From assembly GCA_963770295.1 (NCBI GenBank), contig CAVYPA010000013.1, forward strand, positions 124,001-188,000: a stretch of 64,000 nt of DNA, read 5' to 3'. The notes beneath the pieces are model-generated. The model did no database searches and had not been told where the DNA came from. It was given only the letters and a program-made list of their open reading frames with translations. Both the position numbers and the translations under genes were made by a program. This DNA comes from AWTP1-13 sp963770295. GTDB taxonomy: Bacteria > Pseudomonadota > Alphaproteobacteria > Rhizobiales > Hyphomicrobiaceae. Shown here in pieces: positions 16,220-25,840 of this stretch (within the stretch, counting starts at the first letter, position 1; each line of letters begins with the position of its first letter).

Positions 16220-18789
16220 GCGTGCAGTACCGTCGGCTCCATGACTGGTGCCTGCTTGCCGGGCTAGTGTTAGCGACGTGCTGGGGGTTGTGTACCTCTG
16301 CCGTGCCGCAAGCGGCACCACCGTCGCCCACGGCCCAGCCTTCGGCCCCACCGCGCCCAGGCGAGGCGGCCACACCGGCAGCGCAGAGCCCCGGCGAGCA
16401 GGCAGCGCTGCCCAAGAACCTGGCCGATGCGCTCGCGCGCATCACGAATTCGCTCGACGGGGCCGAAAAGGCGCTGCAGCACCTCAATAACGTCGAGGAG
16501 GATCTCAGCACACTGCGCATCAACGTTGAGGACATCCTGGCGGATGCCTCCCAGACGGCCGAGGCGTTGCGGCCGGAATTGGCCCTGGTGCGCACGCAGA
16601 TCGAGAAGCTAGGCCCGCCGCCGGCCAAGGATGGACCGGCCGAATCTCCCGCGATTGCCGCCGAGCGGGCGCGCCTCAGCGCGCTTGCCTCTCTACTGGA
16701 CGGCGCCATCAAGTCGACCGAGCTCACCTGGGTCAGGGCGCGTCAGTTGATCGAACGCATCACGGTGATGCGCCATGCCATTTTCACCAAGAACCTGATG
16801 GAACGCCTGCCGAGCCCATTGTTGCCCGGGCTATGGCGCGACCTGTTCACCGAAACCCCCGGGGTGATCCACCGCTTCAACTATTTGGCGGAAGATTGGC
16901 TGCACTGGGCGGAACAAAAGCGGTTGCAGCTATCGCTGTTGTTCGTTGCCGTGGTGTTGCTGTTCATCGTGCTGTGGCGTCTTACCAACCGGCTCACCGG
17001 CCGTCGCATCATCGGCCCGGAGAGCCCGGCGCCATCATTTTTCGAGCGGGCCAAGGCGGTCGCCTGGGTCGCTCCCCTCAAGGCGCTCGCCGCCGTCGCC
17101 GCGGCGATGCTGCTCTATGGCGGGCTCGACGCGCTTGGGCTTCTCTATCCACCGTGGGTGCGTGCGGGGGCCGCCATTCTCAAGGCCGTCGTCATCTTCT
17201 CCGCCGTCTCGGCGCTGATCACCGGCGTGTTGGCGCCGAGCGAGCCCGATTGGCGCCTGGTGGCGCTCTGCAACACTTCGGCAAGGCGAATTGCACGCCT
17301 GCTGATCGGCATGGCGGCGGTGTATGCCATCGACGTGGCCCTCACCGAAATTAGCCGTGCCTTCTTCGTGCCGCTGACGCTCAGCGTGGTGCAGTCCTTC
17401 GCATCAAGCACAGCCTTCGCCGCCCTGTTGATCGGGGTTCTGTTGACGCCGTTTGCCCCGCAAGACGGGGCGGCGGCGGTCTCGCGGCACTATCCGCGGC
17501 TGTTGAAACTCCCGCTATGGGCCATCGCCATCGGCATCATTGCCACGGCGCTCGCCGGCTACGTCGCACTCGCCCGCTTCCTCGCCCAGCAGCTCGTCCT
17601 CACCGGCATCGTCGTCGTGGTGGGTTGGCTTGCCTATCTTGCCATACGCGCGGTGACGCGCGAGCCGCAGCAACGCAGTTTTCCGGTGGGTGAGATCCTC
17701 GAGAGCCGTTTCGGCCTCGATGGTCCGCGCCGCAATCAACTCACTCGCCTGACCGAGCTGGCGCTGACGCTTGCGGTCGTGATCGCCGCCATTCCCTTGC
17801 TGATGCTGCAATGGGGCTTCTCCGGCGCCGACATCCGCGACTGGTTCACCTCGATCCTGTTCGGCATGGAGGTCGGCCAGTTCCGCATTTCGCTGGCTCG
17901 CATCCTGCTCGGCATCATCCTGTTCATTGCCCTGCTGTTTGCCACCCGACTGTTTCAGCGCTGGCTGCGCGAAAAGGCCTTGCAGCAGACGCGCATGGAT
18001 CCGGGCATCGTCAATTCCATCGACACCGTGGTCGGCTATGCCTGCATCGCCTTTGCCGCCCTGCTTGCCCTGTCCTATGCCGGCTTCGATATCACCAATC
18101 TCGCCATCGTCGCCGGTGCCCTCTCGGTCGGCATCGGTTTCGGCCTGCAGTCGATCGTTAACAATTTTGTCTCCGGCCTCATTTTGCTGATCGAGCGGCC
18201 AATTAAGGTCGGCGACCGGATCGTCGTCGGCGACCAGCAGGGGTTGGTGCGCCGCATCTCGGTGCGTGCCACCGAAATCGAGACCTTCGATCGCGCCAGC
18301 CTGATCGTTCCCAATTCGGAACTGATCACCGGACGCGTGCTGAACTGGACGCATCGCGACTCCCTGGTGGCGGTGAGCGTCAAGGTCGGCGTGTCTTATG
18401 CCGCCGATCCCGAACAGGTGATCGCCATTTTGCGCAAGTGTGCGCTCGAGCACCCGGATGTGCTGCGCTTTCCAGAGCCAAGCGCGGTATTTGAAAATTT
18501 CGGCGACAGCGCGCTGATGTTCGATTTGCGCGTTTCGCTCCCGGAGATCAGCAAGGCCGTGGCGGTACAGTCGGCGCTCCGCACCGCCATCTTCAAGGCG
18601 CTGCGCGCCGCCAATATCGAGATCCCCTTCAATCAGCTCGACGTCAACCTGCGCGATCTTGAGGCGCTGCGGCGGGAGCTGGGGCAGCTTGCCAGGGCGC
18701 AGCGAAGCGACAAGGATGCGGCTGAGGCAGCCGACCCCGCGGCAGGCGAGCACAGCAACGGCAACCGCGTCACCGGCACGCGCGATTGA
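16216..18789 (+). CDS. MscS-family mechanosensitive channel with DUF3772 domain
   Basis: An 857-residue inner-membrane protein. It has an N-terminal signal-like segment and a proline/alanine-rich stretch. A periplasmic helical DUF3772 region (about 60-210) is predicted coiled coil (LADALARITNSLDGAEKALQHLNNVEEDL). About ten membrane helices follow. The MscS pore helix and beta domain are clear: GALSVGIGFGLQSIVNNFVSGLILLIERPIKVGDRI, then VRRISVRATEIETFDRASLIVPNSELI. The family releases solutes on hypo-osmotic shock, and the large versions resemble MscK/YbiO. The start is a GTG overlapping the stop of the fliO-like gene. The C-terminus is a low-complexity acidic tail. Confidence 0.92.
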   Translation: MSVQYRRLHDWCLLAGLVLATCWGLCTSAVPQAAPPSPTAQPSAPPRPGEAATPAAQSPGEQAALPKNLADALARITNSLDGAEKALQHLNNVEEDLSTLRINVEDILADASQTAEALRPELALVRTQIEKLGPPPAKDGPAESPAIAAERARLSALASLLDGAIKSTELTWVRARQLIERITVMRHAIFTKNLMERLPSPLLPGLWRDLFTETPGVIHRFNYLAEDWLHWAEQKRLQLSLLFVAVVLLFIVLWRLTNRLTGRRIIGPESPAPSFFERAKAVAWVAPLKALAAVAAAMLLYGGLDALGLLYPPWVRAGAAILKAVVIFSAVSALITGVLAPSEPDWRLVALCNTSARRIARLLIGMAAVYAIDVALTEISRAFFVPLTLSVVQSFASSTAFAALLIGVLLTPFAPQDGAAAVSRHYPRLLKLPLWAIAIGIIATALAGYVALARFLAQQLVLTGIVVVVGWLAYLAIRAVTREPQQRSFPVGEILESRFGLDGPRRNQLTRLTELALTLAVVIAAIPLLMLQWGFSGADIRDWFTSILFGMEVGQFRISLARILLGIILFIALLFATRLFQRWLREKALQQTRMDPGIVNSIDTVVGYACIAFAALLALSYAGFDITNLAIVAGALSVGIGFGLQSIVNNFVSGLILLIERPIKVGDRIVVGDQQGLVRRISVRATEIETFDRASLIVPNSELITGRVLNWTHRDSLVAVSVKVGVSYAADPEQVIAILRKCALEHPDVLRFPEPSAVFENFGDSALMFDLRVSLPEISKAVAVQSALRTAIFKALRAANIEIPFNQLDVNLRDLEALRRELGQLARAQRSDKDAAEAADPAAGEHSNGNRVTGTRD

Positions 18790-18886
18790 AGCCCCGCGCG
18801 GCAGCCGCGGGCTGGCCAGGCAAAGCGTCAAATCGAATAGAGAGGAAGTCGCGCGGGCGCCAGGCGCTGCCGGCGGCGTTGAGCGC

Positions 18887-19489
18887 TCAGTCTTCGCGAA
18901 AAACCTTCTCGCGGCGCTCGTGGCGCTCCTGTGCTTCCAGCGAGAGGGTGGCGATGGGTCGGGCATCGAGGCGTCTCAGCCCGATCGGCTCGCCGGTCTC
19001 CTCGCAATACCCATAGGTGCCTTCTTCGATGCGCGACAGGGCAGCATCGATCTTGGCGATCAGCTTGCGTTGGCGATCGCGCGCACGCAGCTCCAGGGCG
19101 CGGTCGGTTTCCGACGTGGCGCGGTCCGCAAGGTCGGCGTGCTGGGCGGAATCCTCGTGCAGCACCTGCAGAGTTTCCCGGTTCTGCCGGACGATCTCTT
19201 CCTTCCAGGCCACCAACTTGTTGCGGAAATAGGCCTTGTGTCGTTCGTTCATGAAGGGCTCGTTCTCAGAAGGGCGGTAGCCTTCTGGGAGAACAATCAT
19301 GCCGCTCATCTGCGGCTTGGACCGCTTTGCCAGCGGCTTGTGGGCCGACTGCTTTTTTGCAGCAGCTTTTCCCTCGGCCGCCTTACTGCGGCCGTTGAGC
19401 GCACCATTTAACCGGCCGTTCATCTTAGCCTTGGCGTGCGATTTGGGGTCGGCCATTTTGGCCGATACGATACGGTCTTTCTTGCCCAT
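18887..19489 (-). CDS. dksA: RNA polymerase-binding transcription factor DksA
   Basis: DksA enters the RNA polymerase secondary channel and works with ppGpp in the stringent response. The 200-residue product has a lysine/alanine-rich N-terminal extension (about residues 1-60), then the coiled-coil core (NERHKAYFRNKLVAWKEEIVRQ and the acidic tip). The C-terminus is GTYGYCEETGEPIGLRRLDARPIATLSLEAQERHE. The zinc-finger region keeps only one cysteine (CEET), as in the low-cysteine DksA form common in alphaproteobacteria. It is convergent with the mscS-like gene (97 bases between). Confidence 0.95.
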   Translation of the reverse strand: MGKKDRIVSAKMADPKSHAKAKMNGRLNGALNGRSKAAEGKAAAKKQSAHKPLAKRSKPQMSGMIVLPEGYRPSENEPFMNERHKAYFRNKLVAWKEEIVRQNRETLQVLHEDSAQHADLADRATSETDRALELRARDRQRKLIAKIDAALSRIEEGTYGYCEETGEPIGLRRLDARPIATLSLEAQERHERREKVFRED

Positions 19490-20191
19490 CCACGCTTCCC
19501 GACGGCTCGCTTATTTATCTTTGGGGCGCCGGAAGCCGACCCGGCGCTCTTCGGGGCCCGTATTTAACTTGCTGTTTTTTCAAGTCAAGGAGTTGCCGTG
19601 CGGCGCAACACAAATGCTTGATGCGCCGGCCTCGCCAGCGCTTTGGCCGGCCCCCTCGGCGCCTCGCAGCAAGGGTTCCCGCCCACTATTCTGTGGTGCA
19701 TTGCCGCAAAAATGCACGCCGTTCGTGCACTTCCCCTCCCCATCGAGAGGCGCCCCAACCGGAGGCTGCGCGCCTTTTGCCGGGGGCGGCCCGCCCGGCG
19801 GGAGTTCACGGCCCGGCCATCCCGGCTCGCTAACGCCAACCGGGGGGTGTGGAAAAGCGCGCGCCAGGGGCGAGGCCATCGCGCCCGCAACAGGGATGGT
19901 TGCATGTGCGCCTTCCGTCACTCGATGGTGCGGGCCTTTCGGCCGCCTCGCCCGCGCCTGCGGGAAGAAGACTTGCCAGCCATGGCCCCCCCAGCGCCTG
20001 CGCTTGGAATGGGAGCGGCCTTTTTTTCCCCAGGTCGCAACGGCCTCGCCGTCGCGGGCGCTGCACTGGCTATCACGCGCGCGATGATCGGAGCGCGTGG
20101 TTTGGGCCACTGCGACGAGGACTGCCTCCTGGCACGGCTCGCCCCCCGTCGATAGACCCCAATCCGGAAGTACGTCGAGCCGGGGCGCCGG
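19490..20191. other. Gene-poor region upstream of dksA
   Basis: About 700 bases. Several overlapping reading frames exist on both strands, but their translations are proline/arginine-rich, match no family I know, and have no clear ribosome-binding site. I see no RNA gene. The part next to 19490 should hold the dksA promoter. Confidence 0.4.
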
Positions 20192-20467
20192 CTAGGGTGT
20201 CGACCGATTGCGAGGGTGCCCAACCCAGCTGCGCCCGTCCCAGACCGCGCCGGCGTGCAACAATTCCTGCTCGCTGAAAAGCGCCTCGGCGATCAGCGAA
20301 TGCAAATGGTAGGCGCCGCCGATCGTGGTGCCGCAACTGCTGAGATAGCCTTTGATGGTTTCATGTTTGCGGTCGAGACCGCGCGCAATTTCAAGCGTCG
20401 GCGTGCCGCGCAGGCGCTCGATAATGGCGGTGCGCCTCGCATCGTCGGCCGGTCGTTCGCGCTTCAT
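20192..20467 (-). CDS. Small hypothetical protein
   Basis: A 91-residue frame starting MKRERPADDARRTAIIERL. Its composition is that of a folded protein (acidic and basic residues mixed, helix-forming, LEIARGLDRKHETIKGYL resembling a helix-turn-helix segment), unlike the shadow frames around it. No family is recognised. It stands alone between dksA and the MoxR gene. It may be spurious. Confidence 0.3.
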   Translation of the reverse strand: MKRERPADDARRTAIIERLRGTPTLEIARGLDRKHETIKGYLSSCGTTIGGAYHLHSLIAEALFSEQELLHAGAVWDGRSWVGHPRNRSTP

Positions 20468-20863
20468 GGTGCCCTCACGCGACTACGAACCCCGCGGCGC
20501 CATTTTTCCCCCGTGCCTTGCCCCCTTCCAAATCACGACGGAGGGAGACGTCGCGGCAAGGCCACATCGGCGGGGCGCGCGATGCCACGTTCGAGGCGAT
20601 CCTGATGGCTTGGGGGCTCGTTTTTCGGGCTTGCCAGCAAGGTTAAGGCGCAGAGGCGATGCCGCCGGCGCCCGCGGTCGGCCGAGCCAGCCGCCGCCGC
20701 AGCCCGATCCGCGCTGGCCAAGCCTTGCTTTCTCGGCAAAGCGGCCGTGGCCGCTGGGGCCAGGCGGACGCTCGCCTTTGCCGCAGCGGGCGCGCTTGCT
20801 GGCCACCCCCTCACCCCCTAAGCTCGCGCGTCTTTTTGCCAGCCGGGGAGCAATCCGCCACCA
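20468..20863. other. Intergenic region upstream of the MoxR gene
   Basis: About 400 bases without a convincing gene. It must contain the promoter of the MoxR-type ATPase gene at 20864. No clear operator or RNA structure was seen. Confidence 0.4.
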
Positions 20864-21712
20864 ATGCAGTTCCAGGGCACCAAAACCTACATCGCCACTG
20901 AGGATCTCAAGGTCGCGGTCAACGCCGCCATCACCTTGCAGCGACCGCTGCTCATCAAGGGCGAGCCCGGCACCGGCAAGACGGTTCTGGCCATCGAAGT
21001 CGCCAAGGCAATCAAGGCCCCGCTCATTGAGTGGCACATCAAATCGACGACCAAGGCATTGCAGGGCCTCTACGAGTATGACGCGGTTAGCCGCCTGCGC
21101 GATAGCCAGCTCGGCGACCCTCGCGTCGCCGACATCCGCAACTACATCCGCAAGGGCAAGTTGTGGGAGGCCTTCACCATGGGCGAGCGGCCCGTGCTGC
21201 TGATCGATGAGATCGACAAGGCCGACATCGAGTTCCCCAATGACCTGCTGCAGGAACTCGATCGCATGGAGTTTTATATTTACGAAACGCACGAGACCAT
21301 CAAGGCAAAGCACCGCCCCATCGTTATTATTACCTCCAACAACGAGAAAGAGCTGCCCGATGCCTTCCTGCGGCGTTGCTTTTTCCACTACATCAAGTTT
21401 CCGGATGCGAACACCATGCGCGCCATCGTCGACGTGCATTTCCCCGACATCAAGGGACGCCTGGTCTCCGAAGCCTTGAAGGCTTTCTATGACGTGCGCG
21501 AGGTGCCGGGGATCAAGAAGAAGCCGTCCACCTCCGAATTGCTCGATTGGATCAAGTTGCTGCTCAATGAGGACATCAGTCCCGAGACGCTACGCGAGAA
21601 CGACCCGCGCAAGCTGATCCCACCGCTGCACGGTGCACTGCTCAAGAACGAACAGGACGTGCACCTGTTCGAGCGGCTGGCCTTTATCGCCCGCCGGCAA
21701 ACTCAGGGCTAA
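20864..21712 (+). CDS. MoxR-family AAA+ ATPase
   Basis: A 282-residue AAA+ protein. Walker A is GEPGTGKT (residues 33-40), Walker B is LLIDEIDKAD (about 112-121), sensor 1 is IVIITSNNEKELPDAFLRRC, and the arginine-finger region is FLRRCFFHY. It closely resembles the CoxD/MoxR branch, whose members remodel or insert metal cofactors into partner proteins together with a VWA-domain protein normally encoded next door. Here no VWA gene follows; the next gene is a phosphatase-fold hydrolase. The ATG at 20864 leads directly into MQFQGTKTYIATEDLKVAVN, the usual family start. Confidence 0.9.
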   Translation: MQFQGTKTYIATEDLKVAVNAAITLQRPLLIKGEPGTGKTVLAIEVAKAIKAPLIEWHIKSTTKALQGLYEYDAVSRLRDSQLGDPRVADIRNYIRKGKLWEAFTMGERPVLLIDEIDKADIEFPNDLLQELDRMEFYIYETHETIKAKHRPIVIITSNNEKELPDAFLRRCFFHYIKFPDANTMRAIVDVHFPDIKGRLVSEALKAFYDVREVPGIKKKPSTSELLDWIKLLLNEDISPETLRENDPRKLIPPLHGALLKNEQDVHLFERLAFIARRQTQG

Positions 21713-21868
21713 TTTGGCAATCGCTCGCCTTTGCGTCGGGCACGAGGCGAGGCCAAGCATTGCGCGCCCCGCCCCTCGAGCGCATGCTTGGCCTGCTGGC
21801 AGACGCACACGCTTGAGCGGCCCCCGCCAGCGAAGCGCTTTCGAGAGGCATTTGACACGCAAGCGACA

Positions 21869-23137
21869 ATGATCAACGAAGCGCCACTATCGCAATTCCA
21901 GTCGCTCGGCGACGGCCTGGTGCGGCCGATCTATGCCGATTACAGCTTCGGCAACATCCCCAACACCATCGAGTTCCTGCTGACGGGCGCCGAGCGCGGG
22001 CCGCTGCTGCCCGCGGCTTGCTTTGCGGGCACCTATCCACGCCCCCAGAAGGTCGTCTTGTTCTTCGTCGATTCCTTTGCCTGGCAGTTTTGGTGCCAGT
22101 ATCGACACCAGTTCCGCACCCTGCGACGCGTCAGCGAGGAAGGCACCCTTACCCCCCTCTCGGCGCTGTTTCCCTCGACCACGGCCGCATCGGTCTCGAC
22201 CCTGAACCTCGGCGTGCTGCCGGCGCAGCACGCCCTTTACGAGTGGAACCTCTATATTCCGGCCTACGGCGAGGTGATCCAGTCGCTGGCCTTTACGCCG
22301 CTCGGCCGACATCCGCCCGATGCCTGCGCGCGTCTGGGCTACGATCCGGCCAAGCTGCTCGAGGTGCACGAGACCGTGCATCAGCGTCTCGGCCGCAAGG
22401 GCGTGCGCTCTATCCAGTTCGCGCACCGCAGTTATGCAACCTCCGCCTACAACAGCGTGGCCAGTGCCGGCGCCGAAATCGTGCGCCACAGCACGTTGGC
22501 CGAAGCCTTGGTGCAGCTCAAGGAATGCCTGCTGGCGACGCCGGGCAAGGCGCTGCTCAGCTTCTACTGGGCCGCCATCGACGCCATCGCCCACACGCAC
22601 GGGCCCGGCAGCAGCTATCACGCCGCCGAAATTGCCAACTTCTGGCACACCGTCGATGCGGTTTTCGATGCGGTGGCGGCACCCGATACGCTCTACCTCT
22701 TCACCGCCGACCACGGTCATGTGGGCGCCGATGCCCGCGACACCCTTTACCTCAACGAGGCCCTACCCGCGCTCAGGGACTGTCTGCCGCTCAGTCCGAC
22801 CGGCAAGCCGATCTATCCCAACGGCTCCCCGCGCGACATCTTCTTGCACGTGAGGCCGCCGCTCAGGGCGCAGGTGCTGGGGCTACTTGAGGAGGCGCTG
22901 GCAGGGGAGGCCCTGGTCCTGTCCATGGCGGACGCCCTGCAGCACGGCCTGTTCGGGAGCGGTGCGATCAGTGATGAGTTGCGCCGACGCCTCGGCGATA
23001 TCTTGGTCCTGCCCTACCTCGGGCGCTTCATTTGGTGGCGCGAGCCCGGTCGGCTGGAAAACCACTTCCACGGCCACCACGGCGGACTGACGCGGGAGGA
23101 AATGACAACGCTGCTCGGGGTCATCGACCGACTGTGA
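21869..23137 (+). CDS. Alkaline-phosphatase-fold hydrolase (type I phosphodiesterase/nucleotide pyrophosphatase-like)
   Basis: A 422-residue protein. Metal and catalytic motifs of the alkaline phosphatase superfamily are visible in order: VVLFFVDSFAWQF (first metal Asp), FPSTTAASVSTLNLG (threonine nucleophile), YWAAIDAIAHTHGPGS (Asp/His metal ligands), YLFTADHGHVG (Asp-His) and a late His in HFHGHHGGLT. No signal peptide is present, so it is probably cytoplasmic. The start MINEAPLSQFQ at 21869 is preferred to an upstream GTG-type frame of poor composition. It lies 156 bases after the MoxR gene on the same strand. The substrate is not predictable. Confidence 0.85.
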   Translation: MINEAPLSQFQSLGDGLVRPIYADYSFGNIPNTIEFLLTGAERGPLLPAACFAGTYPRPQKVVLFFVDSFAWQFWCQYRHQFRTLRRVSEEGTLTPLSALFPSTTAASVSTLNLGVLPAQHALYEWNLYIPAYGEVIQSLAFTPLGRHPPDACARLGYDPAKLLEVHETVHQRLGRKGVRSIQFAHRSYATSAYNSVASAGAEIVRHSTLAEALVQLKECLLATPGKALLSFYWAAIDAIAHTHGPGSSYHAAEIANFWHTVDAVFDAVAAPDTLYLFTADHGHVGADARDTLYLNEALPALRDCLPLSPTGKPIYPNGSPRDIFLHVRPPLRAQVLGLLEEALAGEALVLSMADALQHGLFGSGAISDELRRRLGDILVLPYLGRFIWWREPGRLENHFHGHHGGLTREEMTTLLGVIDRL

Positions 23138-23148
23138 GGCCCAGGGCC

Positions 23149-23173
23149 CGCGGCACCCTTACGGTGTCCCGCG
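23149..23173. terminator. Stem-loop between convergent genes
   Basis: CGCGGCACC and GGTG-TC-CCGCG can pair as a nine-base stem with a two-base bulge and a five-base loop. It lies between the stops of the hydrolase (plus) and the metallopeptidase (minus). There is no T-tract, so termination is only a guess. Confidence 0.35.
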
Positions 23174-23178
23174 CATGG

Positions 23179-24117
23179 CTAGAGATTGCTGGCATTGAAG
23201 GTGTCGCAGGCCTGCGTTTGGCCGGTTTCGAAACCCTTACGGAACCAGCCCACGCGCTGGGCCGAGGTGCCGTGGGTGAAGGATTCCGGCACCACCCTGC
23301 CCTGCGTTTGACGCTGCAGCGTGTCGTCGCCGATGGCAGAAGCGGCCGCCAATCCTTCTTCGATGTCGCCGGGCTCCAGGCGCGACTTCACCTTGTTGTT
23401 GAGACTGGCCCAGACGCCGGCCAGACAGTCCGCCTGCAGCTCCATGCGCACCTGCAGGGCGTTGACGCGCACCTCATCGCCGCTACGCTCCTTCATGGCC
23501 TGTACCTTGTCGGCGATGCCGAGCTCGGTCTGCACGTGATGGCCGACCTCGTGGGCGATCACGTAGGCCTGCGCGAAATCCCCGGGCGCATGGAAGCGCC
23601 GCTTCATCTGCTCGTAGAAGGCAAGGTCGATATACACGGTGCGGTCGAGCGGACAGTAGAAGGGGCCCATCGCCGTCTGGCCAACCCCGCATCCGGTCCG
23701 CGTCGCCCCCTCAAACACCACCAGCTTCGGTTTGTGATAGGTGCGGCCCGACCCCTTGAAGACGCTCTCCCAGACATCCTCCGTGTCGGCCAGCACCTGG
23801 CGCACGAAACGGGTCTTCTCATCATTGGCCTGGCCCACCGGATTCTGGCTCCGCGGCAGCCCGGGAATGTCGCGTTGACTGGGACCTGGGCGTGGCATGT
23901 CCGGGATCTCGATGCCATTAGACGTCAAGAGCGTGAGCGGATTGATGCCAAACATCAAGCAGATGGCACCGATGATCAGCAGCGTCGTGATGCTCATGCC
24001 GCCGCCGCCGATCGGGATCGGGATGCCCATTCTCCCGCCGCCGGGGAACATGCCGCCGCGCTCGCCACGCCGATCCTCGAAGCTGTCACTCTGCCGATCT
24101 TGCTCGTCGTAGCGCAT
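23179..24117 (-). CDS. Neutral zinc metallopeptidase (YpfJ/DUF2342-like family)
   Basis: A 312-residue protein of the putative neutral zinc metallopeptidase family. The cytoplasmic N-terminus is glycine-rich, a single membrane helix follows (ITTLLIIGAICLMFGINPL, about residues 43-61), then an extracytoplasmic catalytic domain. The zinc motif HEVGHH is at 189-194 (His189, Glu190, His193). The conserved GPFYCPLDRTVYIDLAFYEQM and MELQADCLAGVWA segments are present. The true substrate is unknown for the family. It is convergent with the phosphatase-like gene. Confidence 0.9.
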   Translation of the reverse strand: MRYDEQDRQSDSFEDRRGERGGMFPGGGRMGIPIPIGGGGMSITTLLIIGAICLMFGINPLTLLTSNGIEIPDMPRPGPSQRDIPGLPRSQNPVGQANDEKTRFVRQVLADTEDVWESVFKGSGRTYHKPKLVVFEGATRTGCGVGQTAMGPFYCPLDRTVYIDLAFYEQMKRRFHAPGDFAQAYVIAHEVGHHVQTELGIADKVQAMKERSGDEVRVNALQVRMELQADCLAGVWASLNNKVKSRLEPGDIEEGLAAASAIGDDTLQRQTQGRVVPESFTHGTSAQRVGWFRKGFETGQTQACDTFNASNL

Positions 24118-24267
24118 GCTCTCGTCCTCGACCGCTGGAGTGAAGGGGCCAAGCTCCGTTCCACCTGCCGGCGACAGGGCGCAGGGCCGCCCGACCCGGA
24201 GGATACCCCGGCCGGCCCCGGAGCCGGAAGCCGGCCGCGCATATGACTAACACGGCGCGCCGCGGCA

Positions 24268-25671
24268 TCATTGGCCATCCTCGCTCGGCGCCGACTGCCT
24301 TCCCGTGCGCAGCCGCGGGATGGCCAAGAGCTTGCTGGTATCCGCCTTGCTGCGATCCGGCTTCAACCAGGCTACCACCTGGCGCGAGGCCGCCACCGCC
24401 CCCTCGTTCTCATAGGCCTCGTGATTTTTCTCGATGTCGCGCAGTTCGTAGCGATAGTTGCACATAAGCCCGTGCGCCTCGCGCAGGCCCTTGGGCGAGG
24501 TATCGCCCAGCCAATTAATGCGCTCCAGGCGGGCGCCGTTGCCGAGATGGAAGCGGGCAACCGGGTCGGCCGGGCGGCCATTGTCCAGCTTGGCGCGCAA
24601 AAAGTAGTGCGCCGCGAGCCGCAGCAGCAAAGGCTTCAAAGCATCGGTCTCGGGACCCAAGATCCAATTGCGATCGTTGAGGGCGACAAGCTGGGCCCGC
24701 TCGATATCGCCAAGAAGCCCGGAAGTATCCGCGTTCGATACTTCGGCCAGCCAATCGGCGAAATCGGGCACGGGCGACAAGGTCACGAACGTCTTGAGGC
24801 TGGGGCGCTCTTTCACGAGATCTTCAACGACTTGTTTAATCAAAAAGTTCCCGAAAGAGATGCCGCGCAGGCCCTCCTGGCAGTTGGAAATCGAGTAAAA
24901 TACCGCCGTCGTGGGCTCCTGCGTGGAGACCGGCTTTGACTGTTCCTGCAGCAGCGATTGGATGTTGTCGGGTATGGCATCGCTCAAGGCCACTTCCACG
25001 AAGATCAGCGGCTCGTCGATCAGCGAGGGATGAAAGAACGCAAAGCAACGCCGATCGACGGGATCGAGCCGGCGCCGCAAATCGTCCCAACCCTGAATTT
25101 CGTGCACCGCCTCGTAGGCGATGATCTTGTCGAGGATCGCCGCCGGCGTCTGCCAGTCGATGCGCCGCAGCACTAAGAACCCCCGGTTGAACCAGGAGGA
25201 GAGCAGATGCATCAGATCGCGATTGACCGCAGCCAGGGCCGGTTCGCGGGCCTCGATCAAATCGCGGCGCATCGCCACGATGGCGGCGGTGGCGCCGGGC
25301 GCCAGGTTCAGGCGGCGAAAGAATTCCAGCCGCGGGCTTTCTACGGCACGCTGCAGCGCCCCCACGGTGGCGGCACTCGGCGATCGAAGATAGTCATTGG
25401 CCGCCCGTTCGACCACCTCGGCGTCCGGCTCCATCGTGCGCGCAAGGAACATTAAAAATGCTCGGCGATCGTCGGCGTCGAGACCGCGGTACCGCGCCAA
25501 AATCTCGCTGGCGATGGCGACGCCGGAGGCCTCGCCGCGACCGGAGACCAGCCCCTGGGCCAGGGCGCCGATGTCCTCGGTGCGGTCGAGCCAAGCCAAG
25601 GACCGAGGCAGCAACTGGCGGCCTTGATCGGCGATCGTGTTCAAGAGCTCTTGCAGGAAGGAAACGTTCAA
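24268..25671 (-). CDS. Malonyl-CoA decarboxylase
   Basis: The enzyme converts malonyl-CoA to acetyl-CoA and CO2. The frame contains an N-terminal helical domain (TIADQGRQLLPRSLAWLD) and the conserved catalytic region: VHEIQGWDDLRRRLDP, RRCFAFFHPSLIDEPLIFVEVAL, FYSISNCQEGLRGISFGNFLIKQV, LSPVPDFADWL, and a C-terminal NGARLERINWLGDTSPKGLREAHGLMCNY. The start is uncertain: a TTG at 25671 (467 residues, NVSFLQELL) fits the family length, while the frame extends to a GTG at 25791. No malonate carrier or malonyl-CoA synthetase gene is beside it, so the malonate link is inferred from the family only. Confidence 0.92.
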   Translation of the reverse strand: MNVSFLQELLNTIADQGRQLLPRSLAWLDRTEDIGALAQGLVSGRGEASGVAIASEILARYRGLDADDRRAFLMFLARTMEPDAEVVERAANDYLRSPSAATVGALQRAVESPRLEFFRRLNLAPGATAAIVAMRRDLIEAREPALAAVNRDLMHLLSSWFNRGFLVLRRIDWQTPAAILDKIIAYEAVHEIQGWDDLRRRLDPVDRRCFAFFHPSLIDEPLIFVEVALSDAIPDNIQSLLQEQSKPVSTQEPTTAVFYSISNCQEGLRGISFGNFLIKQVVEDLVKERPSLKTFVTLSPVPDFADWLAEVSNADTSGLLGDIERAQLVALNDRNWILGPETDALKPLLLRLAAHYFLRAKLDNGRPADPVARFHLGNGARLERINWLGDTSPKGLREAHGLMCNYRYELRDIEKNHEAYENEGAVAASRQVVAWLKPDRSKADTSKLLAIPRLRTGRQSAPSEDGQ

Positions 25672-25840
25672 GGTGTTGGTCTTTCGTGCTGGCCGGCCCA
25701 GCAAGCATGTGGCGATTGCGGTGCGGCCATCCAACCTCGCCCCCGCCTGGGGCTCAATCGATGTTGCGACGCCTTCGTGACACTGGCGCACTTGGGCGGC
25801 ATTCTACACCGCCCGACAACAATTGGCAGGAGCATAGCCC

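Noticed and set aside
19580..20110. Open frame of 176 residues upstream of dksA
   Set aside because: Arg/Pro/Gly-rich, no homology recognised, and overlapped by equally long frames on the other strand.
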